33,649 bases of DNA from the NCBI GenBank assembly GCA_019120595.1, contig DWUV01000144.1:1-33649 (forward strand), read 5' to 3'. The notes under the pieces were generated by a model. The model was not told the DNA's origin. It did no database searches and saw nothing but the letters and a program-made list of their open reading frames with translations. Shown here piece by piece: positions 1-6,729 of the stretch. The stretch comes from Candidatus Mediterraneibacter tabaqchaliae (GTDB lineage: Bacteria > Bacillota > Clostridia > Lachnospirales > Lachnospiraceae). The position numbers and the translations under genes were made by a program. Positions within the stretch are counted from its first letter, which is position 1. The number at the start of each line of letters is the position of its first letter.

Positions 1-171
1 AGAGCGCATAAATTTAGAAGGTTCAAAACGCCAAATAGACAGGAAAGGGGAGGTCTGCGCTTTTCCAGGCAGGAAGGGCAAAAACAGACGGATTACCTGG
101 ATATTTCTCTGAAACCAGTGATAAAAAAGGGTATGCCGTATGAGGAATTTCATTCCTCATGCGACAGCCCC
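1..171 (+). mobile_element. Right (3') end of an IS1182-family element
   Basis: Bases 1-131 are identical to 33519-33649, which hold the last codons and 3' flank of the IS1182-type transposase. Bases 1-11 are therefore the tail of a transposase gene whose body lies outside the window. The element continues to TGCGACAGCCCC at 160-171, the inverse of GGGGCTGTCGCA at 31800-31811 on the other copy, so 171 is taken as the outer end. A perfect 9-bp stem (140-148 with 152-160, loop TTC) abuts the terminal inverted repeat. Adding 31800-33649 to 132-171 gives a full element of about 1.89 kb, normal for the family. Whether this is the same copy as the one at the right end or a second copy cannot be told from the window. 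Confidence 0.85.
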
Positions 172-240
172 TTACTCAGTGCTTCATTTTTCCGGCGCAG
201 CCCCAAAAGGGGCTTACTGGTTTGCTTTGACTTTCCACTA

Positions 241-255
241 CCACTCCAAGTGGTT
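241..255 (-). repeat. Small hairpin at the tnpA stop codon
   Basis: CCACT-CCA-AGTGG forms a short perfect stem at 241-253, abutting the tnpA stop. It may be part of the right-end structure recognised by the transposase or a weak transcript end. No T-run follows it. Confidence 0.4.
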
Positions 256-728
256 TATTTCTTGTGTTTCTTCACCGGCTCACCCGTAAACGGGTCGATA
301 TACTCTACTAATGACATCTGATCGTATTCTAAATCCTCTTTTAATTGATTCTGAATATACTCTTTAATTGCAGCCGTATTCTTCCCTACAGTATCTACAT
401 AATATCCTCGGCACCAGAAATGTCTATTTCCATATTTATACTTTAGATTCGCATGCTTTTCAAATATCATGAGCGAACTTTTCCCCTTCAAATACCCCAC
501 GATTTCTGATACAGAATACTTCGGCGGTATCCTTACCAGCATGTGGATATGATCTGGGCAGCATTCTGCTTCTATGATTTCTATTCCTTTCCTTCTGCAT
601 AGCGTTCCCAATATCTGCCCCACATCGGCTTTTATTTGTTTGTAGATTACCTGTCTGCGGTATTTCGGTGCAAAAACGATGTGATACTTGCATTCCCATT
701 TCGTATGAGCTAAACTATTTACGTCCAT
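255..728 (-). CDS. tnpA: IS200-type Y1/HUH transposase TnpA
   Basis: A 157-residue protein of the length and sequence of IS200 transposases. It nicks and rejoins single-stranded IS ends through a phosphotyrosine link. The HUH metal site is visible as DHIHML (residues about 59-64). The catalytic tyrosine lies in the GYYVDTVG segment near residue 110. The N-terminal AHTKWECKYHIVFAPKYRR is typical of the family. A strong ribosome binding site (CAGGAGGTCC) precedes the ATG. No TnpB partner is present, as expected for IS200 itself. The ORF is intact, so the element may be active. Confidence 0.95.
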   Translation of the reverse strand: MDVNSLAHTKWECKYHIVFAPKYRRQVIYKQIKADVGQILGTLCRRKGIEIIEAECCPDHIHMLVRIPPKYSVSEIVGYLKGKSSLMIFEKHANLKYKYGNRHFWCRGYYVDTVGKNTAAIKEYIQNQLKEDLEYDQMSLVEYIDPFTGEPVKKHKK

Positions 729-864
729 TCTTAGGACCTCCTGTGCTATTTTATTTGTGGTTTTGCAGACCCACTTTTATTCTAGCACAGGAGTTCATAC
801 TTTTATCTAAAGATCTGCCCTCCCCCTGCATAGCAGGGGGTTCATTTTTACTGTTACACAAACG

Positions 865-912
865 GAAAAAATCGCTGCACCCCAGTAAATACAAGGGATA
901 CAGCGATTTTTT
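865..912. terminator. Bidirectional-looking intrinsic terminator
   Basis: AAAAAATCGCTG (865-876) pairs perfectly with CAGCGATTTTTT (901-912), giving a 12-bp stem with A/T tracts at both feet and a 24-nt loop. It lies just outside the IS200 left end and is probably the terminator of whatever gene stood here before the insertion sequences arrived. Confidence 0.65.
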
Positions 913-1170
913 CTTCCAATAACTGTCAAAGACAGGATTTTACCCGAAAATGCCTTGACAGACAACATTTTCCCCTAATTTTTCCGGATCGCATAGAACA
1001 CAGCCGTGCCATTCGGGAGACCGCACTGATGTGCTGATCGAGGCTGCCGCCGTTTTCCTCATTAACAGGTGCTCAATTCATCCGGCTGACCGGTTGAAAA
1101 ATCATACAGGCACGTTTTTCTCGCCCGTACAGCCTGGTTACCTAACTGTTTCGGTCATAGAATAATAGTC
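913..1170. other. Gene-poor stretch with no recognised feature
   Basis: This stretch lies between the hairpin at 865-912 and the PadR promoter. All frames are interrupted and no ribosome binding site precedes an ORF of useful length. The composition is mixed, with coding-like patches on the minus strand, so a decayed gene fragment is possible, but I cannot assign it to a family. Confidence 0.4.
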
Positions 1171-1225
1171 TTGACATCTGTGTGCAACTATTATATAGTT
1201 ACAATATACAGTTGAACTGTATATT
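1171..1225 (+). promoter_or_regulatory. Sigma-A promoter with palindromic operator for padR
   Basis: TTGACA (1171-1176), a 17-bp spacer and TATAGT (1194-1199) make a near-consensus promoter. Immediately downstream, overlapping the expected start of transcription, is a perfect inverted repeat ATATACAGTT-G-AACTGTATAT (1203-1225 counting one more A/T pair), with a further half-site CTGTATATA at about 1230. PadR-family repressors bind AT-rich dyads of this kind, so autoregulation is the natural reading. Confidence 0.8.
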
Positions 1226-1313
1226 TGTGCTGTATATATCTTTGACTCCCCGGCAGGGACAAAGTATTTATAAAAGTTAAATGATAAGTATTTACAAGAG
1301 GAGTTTGTTTTCG

Positions 1314-1625
1314 ATGAACAGAAATAAATATCTGCCGCTCACAGAAACCACATTCTATATATTAACAGCACTGCTGGTTCCCGGACACGGATACGCAGTC
1401 ATGCAGAAGATAGAAAATCTCAGTTCCGGAAAAGTACGGGTCGCCGCCGGAACGATGTACGGAGCTCTCGAGAATCTCCAATCACAAGGACTCATTGCTC
1501 CCGTCCCCGGTCCGGACAAAAGACGCAAACTGTACCAGACGACCCCTTTAGGGCGGGAAATCCTCCATTCAGAAGCAGAGCGCCTGAGATATCTCGCGGG
1601 TGTTGCCGACAGACTAAAACTGTAA
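1314..1625 (+). CDS. PadR-family transcriptional regulator
   Basis: The ORF track starts at 1281, but AAGAGGAG lies just upstream of the ATG at 1314, giving 103 residues (MNRNKYLPLTETTFYIL...), the usual length of short PadR proteins. The winged-helix core is visible as TETTFYILTALL, HGYAVMQKIE, the GTMYGALENLQSQGLI recognition-helix region and the wing with RRKLYQTTPLGREIL. These repressors control nearby genes in response to small molecules or envelope stress. The palindrome at 1203-1225 is the likely operator, and the DUF2812 gene 105 bp downstream is the likely co-regulated partner, a pairing common in Firmicutes. The ligand is unknown. Confidence 0.9.
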   Translation: MNRNKYLPLTETTFYILTALLVPGHGYAVMQKIENLSSGKVRVAAGTMYGALENLQSQGLIAPVPGPDKRRKLYQTTPLGREILHSEAERLRYLAGVADRLKL

Positions 1626-1730
1626 CACATAATATTTTTATACTTTTTCATGATGATTTACGTTTACCTGCTGCGTCCTGCAGCCGGAATTCAAATATGA
1701 GTTTGGAAAAAGGAAGGAGAAGGCAAGATT

Positions 1731-2411
1731 ATGGTCAAATATCATATTCCCTCTATTGACCTTGAAAAAGAAGAGAACTGGATCAACAGATACATTCGGC
1801 AGGGATGGAGATTGAAACGGATTAGTTTTCTTCGATATGAATTCATTTCTAAAAAAACTGATACCGCACTAAGACCAGGTGAAACCGAGCCGGATGAGAA
1901 CGCATTTCTTGTCCGCTGCGACGCGCGAAGCTTTAAAACCAGAACGGATTTCCAGGAATATATTACATTTCTTCTGGACGCCGGATGGAGACACATCAAA
2001 GGAGACTGGAAGCAGGATACTCACTATTTTGAGCGGATCAGCCCCAATGCATCAGAAGAGCTTTTCTCCGATGATGCCTCAAAAGCCGCCCGCTATATGC
2101 GGCAGGCAAAAATATGGCTTGCCTCGCTCTTTGTATTGGCCGCCTGTTCCTTTTCCTGCTTTTTGTCAATGCCATTTCACCTTCAGGATCTGCTCAATAT
2201 AAAAGCACAGTATCTGACGCCCGGGCTCTGGCAGATGGAAGGGATCGAGTTCTGGTCTGCACTGATTTTTGAAACACCGTTTGCACTGATAAGGAGCGGC
2301 GCATTGAACCTTTTAATACTGGCTCTTGCACTGTTTACCCTTGTTCTTCTGCTTTACTGCATAGCAAGAGCATACACTTTGTCCCGAAAGGTAAGTAAAT
2401 CGGTAAAGTAA
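1731..2411 (+). CDS. DUF2812 domain membrane protein
   Basis: A 226-residue protein. The N-terminal ~115 residues are soluble and resemble DUF2812, built of two short repeats with the pattern hydrophobic-GWR (IRQGWRLKRISFLRYEF and LDAGWRHIKGDW). Two hydrophobic segments follow, about residues 127-147 and 188-212, ending in a basic tail. AAGGAAGGAGAAGGC precedes the ATG. DUF2812 proteins are typically encoded directly after a PadR regulator, as here; their biochemical role is not established. The gene is probably transcribed from the padR promoter and ends at the hairpin at 2415-2474. Confidence 0.8.
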   Translation: MVKYHIPSIDLEKEENWINRYIRQGWRLKRISFLRYEFISKKTDTALRPGETEPDENAFLVRCDARSFKTRTDFQEYITFLLDAGWRHIKGDWKQDTHYFERISPNASEELFSDDASKAARYMRQAKIWLASLFVLAACSFSCFLSMPFHLQDLLNIKAQYLTPGLWQMEGIEFWSALIFETPFALIRSGALNLLILALALFTLVLLLYCIARAYTLSRKVSKSVK

Positions 2412-2414
2412 ATC

Positions 2415-2474
2415 AAATGCCGGCAGCATCCTGGCATGGACTCTCGATGTCACGCCTTCTGCTGCCGGCATTTT
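2415..2474 (+). terminator. Intrinsic terminator after the DUF2812 gene
   Basis: AAATGCCGGCAGCA (2415-2428) pairs with TGCTGCCGGCATTTT (2460-2474), and T-rich sequence follows. era converges from the other side, and the hairpin could also end the minus-strand transcript, though with a poorer T-run. Confidence 0.75.
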
Positions 2475-2528
2475 CTGGCTTTTCCCTTACTTTCTATCTT
2501 CTTTTTCGTTCTCTTTTATCGTTCTCTT

Positions 2529-3425
2529 TTATTCGTCTTCCCGATATCCGAAGTTCTTCATCAGGTAATCGCTGTCTCTCCAGTTTTTCTGCACCTTTAC
2601 CCACAGCTTTAAGTTGACCCGGCAGTCCAGCAGGCGCTCGATCTCATATCTCGCCGTACTGCCGATCTTCTTGAGCATAGCGCCCTGCTTCCCGATGATG
2701 ATCCCTTTGTGGGAATCCCGCTCGCAGATGATCGTGGCGTCAATGTGCATGACTTTTCGCTCCATCTTCATGCGGTCGATGGCGACCGCGATCCCGTGGG
2801 GGATCTCTTCATTCAGGCAGTGCAGCGCCTTTTCCCTGATCAGCTCCGCCACAATCTGCCGCTCCGGCTGGTCAGTCACCGTATCCTCGTCATAGAACTG
2901 CGGGCCGTATGGAAGATATTTCATGATCACCTTCACCAGCTCATCCGTATTGTCTCCGCTTCTCGCAGACACGGGCACGATCTCAGCGAAATCATATTCC
3001 TTCCGGTACATGTCGATCGCCGGGAGCAATTCCTCCTTTTTCACCATGTCGATCTTGTTGATGACAAGGATGACAGGCGTTTTCACCTTCTTCAGCTGGT
3101 CAATGATATGCCGCTCGCCCGCGCCGATAAACGTAGACGGTTCTACCAGCCAGAGCACCACATCCACCTCGTTCAGTGAACGTTCGGCAATGTTCACCAT
3201 ATATTCTCCCAGCTTGTTTTTCGCTTTATGGATGCCCGGCGTGTCCACAAACACAATCTGCCCCTCTTCTGTTGTCAGGACCGTCTGGATCCGGTTGCGG
3301 GTCGTCTGCGGCTTATTAGACGTGATCGCGATCTTCTGCCCGATCAGATGATTCATTAATGTAGATTTCCCCACGTTCGGCCTGCCGATCAGTGTGACAA
3401 AGCCGGATTTGTACTTTTCGTTCAT
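2529..3425 (-). CDS. era: GTPase Era
   Basis: Era is an essential GTPase that binds the 3' end of 16S rRNA and helps mature the 30S subunit. The GTPase motifs are clear: GRPNVGKST (G1), DTPGIHKAKN (G3) and NKID (G4). A C-terminal KH domain follows, with GIIIGKQGAMLKKIG. The start was moved from 3479 to the ATG at 3425 (MNEKYKSGFVTLIG...) because AAAAGGAG sits just upstream; this gives 298 residues, the usual Era length. The longer N-terminus in the ORF track reads through the palindrome at 3443-3459. It follows the M16C peptidase gene by 54 bp on the same strand and is probably co-transcribed. recO, which often follows era in Firmicutes, is absent here. Confidence 0.97.
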   Translation of the reverse strand: MNEKYKSGFVTLIGRPNVGKSTLMNHLIGQKIAITSNKPQTTRNRIQTVLTTEEGQIVFVDTPGIHKAKNKLGEYMVNIAERSLNEVDVVLWLVEPSTFIGAGERHIIDQLKKVKTPVILVINKIDMVKKEELLPAIDMYRKEYDFAEIVPVSARSGDNTDELVKVIMKYLPYGPQFYDEDTVTDQPERQIVAELIREKALHCLNEEIPHGIAVAIDRMKMERKVMHIDATIICERDSHKGIIIGKQGAMLKKIGSTARYEIERLLDCRVNLKLWVKVQKNWRDSDYLMKNFGYREDE

Positions 3426-3442
3426 AGCATCTCCTTTTGTGC

Positions 3443-3459
3443 AAGGGGTCAGACCCCTT
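3443..3459. repeat. GGGGTC-GACCCC palindrome between the M16C gene and era
   Basis: AAGGGGTC-A-GACCCCTT is a perfect 8-bp stem with a single central base, located 18 nt upstream of the era start. No T-run follows it, so it is unlikely to terminate. The same GGGGTC/GACCCC core recurs in the terminator at 14885-14907 with different outer pairs. Confidence 0.6.
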
Positions 3460-3479
3460 TTCGGTAAGCTGTCAGACAA

Positions 3480-6400
3480 TTAACTCAATGTCCTCACTTC
3501 CCCAAACATTTCTCTGCATTCTTCGATTTTTTCTTCGCTTCCGATGACGCAGACCTGTTCCGCGTCCAGCATTGCCCTGAGCACTTTTGAAAGCGCACGG
3601 ATGTCGCTCTGTCCTGCTGTCAGGATCTGTTCTCTTTCTTCGCGTATCATTTCTTCTGTCACATGGTTCATGTACAGGTTCATGGAGCGGCTGCCTTTTG
3701 CCGCCGGGTTCATGGGGCGGTCGATATTGCTGATGGTGCCGATGATAAATTTGTTCATGTCGCGGTCATCTACATTGAAATTCTCCAGGTAGTCCACAAC
3801 GCCCTCATAAATCTCCATGGTTTTCTCCAGGTTCGGGTCGCGGTAAGAGATCAGGTACCCCTCTCCGATGCGGTTGAAATTGCTCATGCATCCGTACGCG
3901 CCGCCTTTGACGCGGATGTTCTGCCAGAGATAATCATAGCTTAAGATCACTTTCAGGATCTGCAGCGCCCCGGTGTATTCCGCCCCGCCGTCGATAAAAT
4001 TTCCGGCTCTTGCGACGTACTGTACTTTGGAAGAGGTCTTGAACCCCTCATTGCGCTTCCTGCAGTGGATCACACACGAAGTCTTCGGATCTCCATCTGC
4101 TGCCGCCTGCAAGTCTCCTGTCCGCGCTCCTTCTCCCGCCTGCACGCCTTCTCCTGTCTGCACACCTGCCGACGCCTCTGTCCCGCAGCGGTCATTCAGG
4201 CTGTCCTTCACCGCGCCGAACGCCGCCAGCATCGGTTCCAGCCCCTGCTCCGCGGACGTATAGCTGACCATCAGGTTGTCCGCGCGGAAGATCTTCGCGG
4301 AGATTTCTTTCAGGTTCCGGATCAGTTCTGCTTTATGTCCATCGAAATCTTCTTCGATCGCTTTCACCACTTCATAAAATCCGATGCCGTCCGTATCATC
4401 CTTGAACTTGGCGATGGGCGATGTGTATGACAGGGCACGCAGCGCAGCCGTCGTATGTCCCGAGGAGAGGAAAGACATCTGGAGCCTGGACCTGAGCATG
4501 GCGATGATCTCTTTTAACCGCTTTTCGTCATCCAGCTTTGATTCCATCAGGATCTCCCGCATCATGGAGAAGAGCACGTCCATCTTGGGGTACAGCGCCT
4601 TTCCTTTCATCTCAAACGTGGCGCGGAATTCTTTTTCTTTTACCTTTGTGACATCCGGGTACAGCTCCAATGATGTACCGATCCCGCCGGTATGGACGTT
4701 GATCTCGTTAAACAGCGCGCCGTATTCATAATTCGTTGTGTCAATGATCCCGAGCACGCTCTGGAGGATGCCCACATAGGGCAGCTTCTCTTCCGAGATG
4801 CCGGACAGGTCGAACATAAGCGTCGCGTATCCGATGCCGTTCGTCTCCACATTGTGATGCATCATCTTCACTCCGCCTGCATCCATCTCCGTATTATAGA
4901 TCGGCGCAGTCTCCCTGGAAATGTCCTCCCGCCTGAGCACCGGGATCTTCGCCAGGTCCTCCGGCGCAGACTCCTCTTCCTGATATGCTTCCAGCTCTTC
5001 CGTTGCCTGCACGAGAGCTTCCACCTCTTCCGCGGACAGGCTCTCTTTATACGCTTTCAGTCTGTCTGCCAGCTCCTTGTCCATACGGGCGGTGCGCCCT
5101 TTTTCCGGGCGGATGATCACCACAGCTCCGTGCGGGTTGTCCAGCAGCCAGGTGCGGATCAGCCCCTCAAAATAGCCGGTATCCACCTGTTCCTTTAAGA
5201 ATTCAAAAGTCGGGATCGCTTCCATATGGATAAACGGCTTCTCTTCATCATAAAGCCAGCTGTCAAAGAGCTGGAGCCCATACATCAGCCCCCTCGGATA
5301 ATTGCCGAAATCCGCCTCGCGGAAACGGAATTCATAGTAATTGATCCCCGCGCGCAGCGCCTTGTGATCGATGCCGTTGTCCGCGATCCCCCGCAGTGTC
5401 TCTTCGATCACCCGGATAAAGTCTTCCTTCTGCTCCATGTTCGCATTCTTTGAGATCACAGAGAAGATCGGCTGATAGACCCCATTGTCATAAGAGCCCA
5501 TGATATCCTTTCCGATCCCCGCGTCAAGGAGCGCTTTTTTCAGAGGAGCGCCGGGCGCTGACAGGAGCGCATAATCCAGGATCTGGAACGCCAGATACAA
5601 CTTTTCATCCAGAGAAGTGCCGATCACCTTATTGTACGAAAGGTAGGTATTATCCGCCTCATTTTCATCGCTTGCTATGGAATATTCCTGGACGATCTCC
5701 TTCATCTCAGCGAACGGCTCCTGATACCGGATCTGGGAATCCACCTGGATCTGATCAAAATCTGACAGATATTTCTCATCCAGCCACCTCAGCTTTTCTT
5801 CCATATCCATGTCCCCGTAGAGATAGATGTAGCTGTTGGACGGATGATAATATTTCCTGTGGAAATCAAGGAACTGCTCGTAAGTCAGTTCCGGGATCAC
5901 CTCGGGATCCCCGCCGGACTCATTTGCATAGGAAGTATCCGGGAAAAGAGAGTTCAGGATCACCCGGTCCAGCACGCCCTCCGGCGAGGAGAACGCTCCC
6001 TTCATCTCATTGTAGACCACGCCGCTGATCTCCAGGTCCGCGTCCGCGCTGTCCAGTTTATAGCTCCATCCCTCCTGGCGGAATGTCTTGTCGCTCTGAT
6101 AGATGTTCGGATAGAACACCGCGTCCATATACACATGCATCAGGTTCTGGAAGTCCTTGTCATTGCAGCTCGCCGCCGGGTACACGGTCTTATCTGGGTA
6201 GGTCATTGCATTTAAAAATGTATTCAGCGAACCTTTCACCAGCTCCACGAACGGATCCTTCACCGGGAACTCCCTGGACCCGCAGAGCACGGAATGCTCC
6301 ATGATATGCGGCACTCCCGTGCTGTCTGAGGGCGGTGTCCGGAAGCCGATGGCAAACACCTTGTTCTCGTCGTCATTTTCCATAAGAAGGACTCTTGCCC

Positions 6401-6497
6401 CGCTCTTTTTGTGCCGCAGCAGCACGCCGCGGGATTTCAGGTCCGCAAGGTCCTTATCCTGTATCACTTCATAGGATGTAAGGTCATATATGCTCAT
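3480..6497 (-). CDS. M16C (presequence-protease/insulinase-like) zinc metallopeptidase
   Basis: A protein of about 1005 residues with the inverted zinc motif HIMEH near residues 64-68 in the segment VPHIMEHSVLCGS, typical of subfamily M16C (PreP/falcilysin type). These enzymes are two-half clamshells that degrade peptides, normally in the cytoplasm in Firmicutes; I see no signal peptide. The sequence GGAYGCMSNF and the following residues fit the C-terminal inactive half. The ORF track starts at a TTG (6503), but AAGGAG lies 8 nt from the ATG at 6497, which is preferred. Around residue 800 a linker made of near-identical six-residue units (AGVQTG, EGVQAG, EGARTG) separates domains and looks like a slippage expansion. 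era follows 54 bp downstream. Confidence 0.92.
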   Translation of the reverse strand: MSIYDLTSYEVIQDKDLADLKSRGVLLRHKKSGARVLLMENDDENKVFAIGFRTPPSDSTGVPHIMEHSVLCGSREFPVKDPFVELVKGSLNTFLNAMTYPDKTVYPAASCNDKDFQNLMHVYMDAVFYPNIYQSDKTFRQEGWSYKLDSADADLEISGVVYNEMKGAFSSPEGVLDRVILNSLFPDTSYANESGGDPEVIPELTYEQFLDFHRKYYHPSNSYIYLYGDMDMEEKLRWLDEKYLSDFDQIQVDSQIRYQEPFAEMKEIVQEYSIASDENEADNTYLSYNKVIGTSLDEKLYLAFQILDYALLSAPGAPLKKALLDAGIGKDIMGSYDNGVYQPIFSVISKNANMEQKEDFIRVIEETLRGIADNGIDHKALRAGINYYEFRFREADFGNYPRGLMYGLQLFDSWLYDEEKPFIHMEAIPTFEFLKEQVDTGYFEGLIRTWLLDNPHGAVVIIRPEKGRTARMDKELADRLKAYKESLSAEEVEALVQATEELEAYQEEESAPEDLAKIPVLRREDISRETAPIYNTEMDAGGVKMMHHNVETNGIGYATLMFDLSGISEEKLPYVGILQSVLGIIDTTNYEYGALFNEINVHTGGIGTSLELYPDVTKVKEKEFRATFEMKGKALYPKMDVLFSMMREILMESKLDDEKRLKEIIAMLRSRLQMSFLSSGHTTAALRALSYTSPIAKFKDDTDGIGFYEVVKAIEEDFDGHKAELIRNLKEISAKIFRADNLMVSYTSAEQGLEPMLAAFGAVKDSLNDRCGTEASAGVQTGEGVQAGEGARTGDLQAAADGDPKTSCVIHCRKRNEGFKTSSKVQYVARAGNFIDGGAEYTGALQILKVILSYDYLWQNIRVKGGAYGCMSNFNRIGEGYLISYRDPNLEKTMEIYEGVVDYLENFNVDDRDMNKFIIGTISNIDRPMNPAAKGSRSMNLYMNHVTEEMIREEREQILTAGQSDIRALSKVLRAMLDAEQVCVIGSEEKIEECREMFGEVRTLS
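4115..4168 (-). repeat. Three 18-bp tandem repeats inside the M16C gene
   Basis: Units 4115-4132, 4133-4150 and 4151-4168 share the pattern CTCCyGyCyGCrCnCCTk. They keep frame and encode Gly/Ala/Thr-rich hexapeptides in an inter-domain linker. Confidence 0.75.
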
Positions 6498-6593
6498 ATC
6501 CAAATCTCCTTGTTCTTTTTCTGTTCACAGGATGCCGTTCAGGATCCGCTCTGCACCGTGCATATCCGGATCTCTTCCACGCATCGCTCTATT

Positions 6594-6621
6594 AGTATAG
6601 CACTATCTTCACATGTTTAAA
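6594..6621 (-). promoter_or_regulatory. Possible promoter of the M16C-era unit
   Basis: On the minus strand TTTAAA (6621-6616), a 16-bp spacer and TATACT (6599-6594) resemble a sigma-A promoter. It is divergent from the topB promoter beginning at 6655. The -35 element is weak. Confidence 0.45.
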
Positions 6622-6654
6622 AGACGAGCATCTCGGTTTTCAACATTTCTTCCG

Positions 6655-6683
6655 TTGACTTTCGATATTCCAGAGATTACAAT
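6655..6683 (+). promoter_or_regulatory. topB promoter, part of a module shared with yitT
   Basis: TTGACT (6655-6660), a 17-bp spacer and TACAAT (6678-6683). The spacer, -10 box and following bases (ATTCCAGAGAT, TACAAT, TCGGrTAG) are nearly identical to those at 12535-12570 in front of yitT. Identity through the spacer is more than a core promoter requires and suggests either a shared regulator site or a copied promoter unit. Confidence 0.75.
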
Positions 6684-6729
6684 TCGGATAGCAGAATTTA
6701 AAAACATCGATCGAAACGGAGAATTTGAG

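Larger units (their letters stand above)
183..840 (-). mobile_element. IS200-type insertion sequence (IS200/IS605 family)
   Basis: A single-gene IS carrying only a Y1 (HUH) transposase, with hairpins instead of terminal inverted repeats. The left-end hairpin is CCCCCTGC-ATA-GCAGGGGG at 822-840. The right end carries AGCCCC-AAAA-GGGGCT at 199-214. Read on the minus strand, AAAAATGAA lies directly outside the left hairpin (849-841) and again at 191-183 beyond the right hairpin. This resembles the target/cleavage-site repetition expected for IS200/IS605 elements, so the boundaries were drawn there. The ends are inferred; the gene and hairpins are seen directly. The element starts 12 bp from the IS1182 end. 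Confidence 0.65.

Noticed and set aside
668-922. 84-residue ORF spanning the IS200 left end and terminator
   Set aside because: It reads through a hairpin and a terminator and has no ribosome binding site.
913-1170. Possible pseudogene between IS200 and padR
   Set aside because: Coding-like patches on the minus strand are broken by stops and I could not match them to any family, so no pseudogene is called.
3426-3479. N-terminal extension of Era in the ORF track
   Set aside because: The extra 18 residues are encoded by the palindrome and the Shine-Dalgarno region; Era homologues begin at the internal ATG.
6613-6729. N-terminal extension of topoisomerase III in the ORF track
   Set aside because: It contains the topB promoter itself, and the toprim domain starts at 6730.
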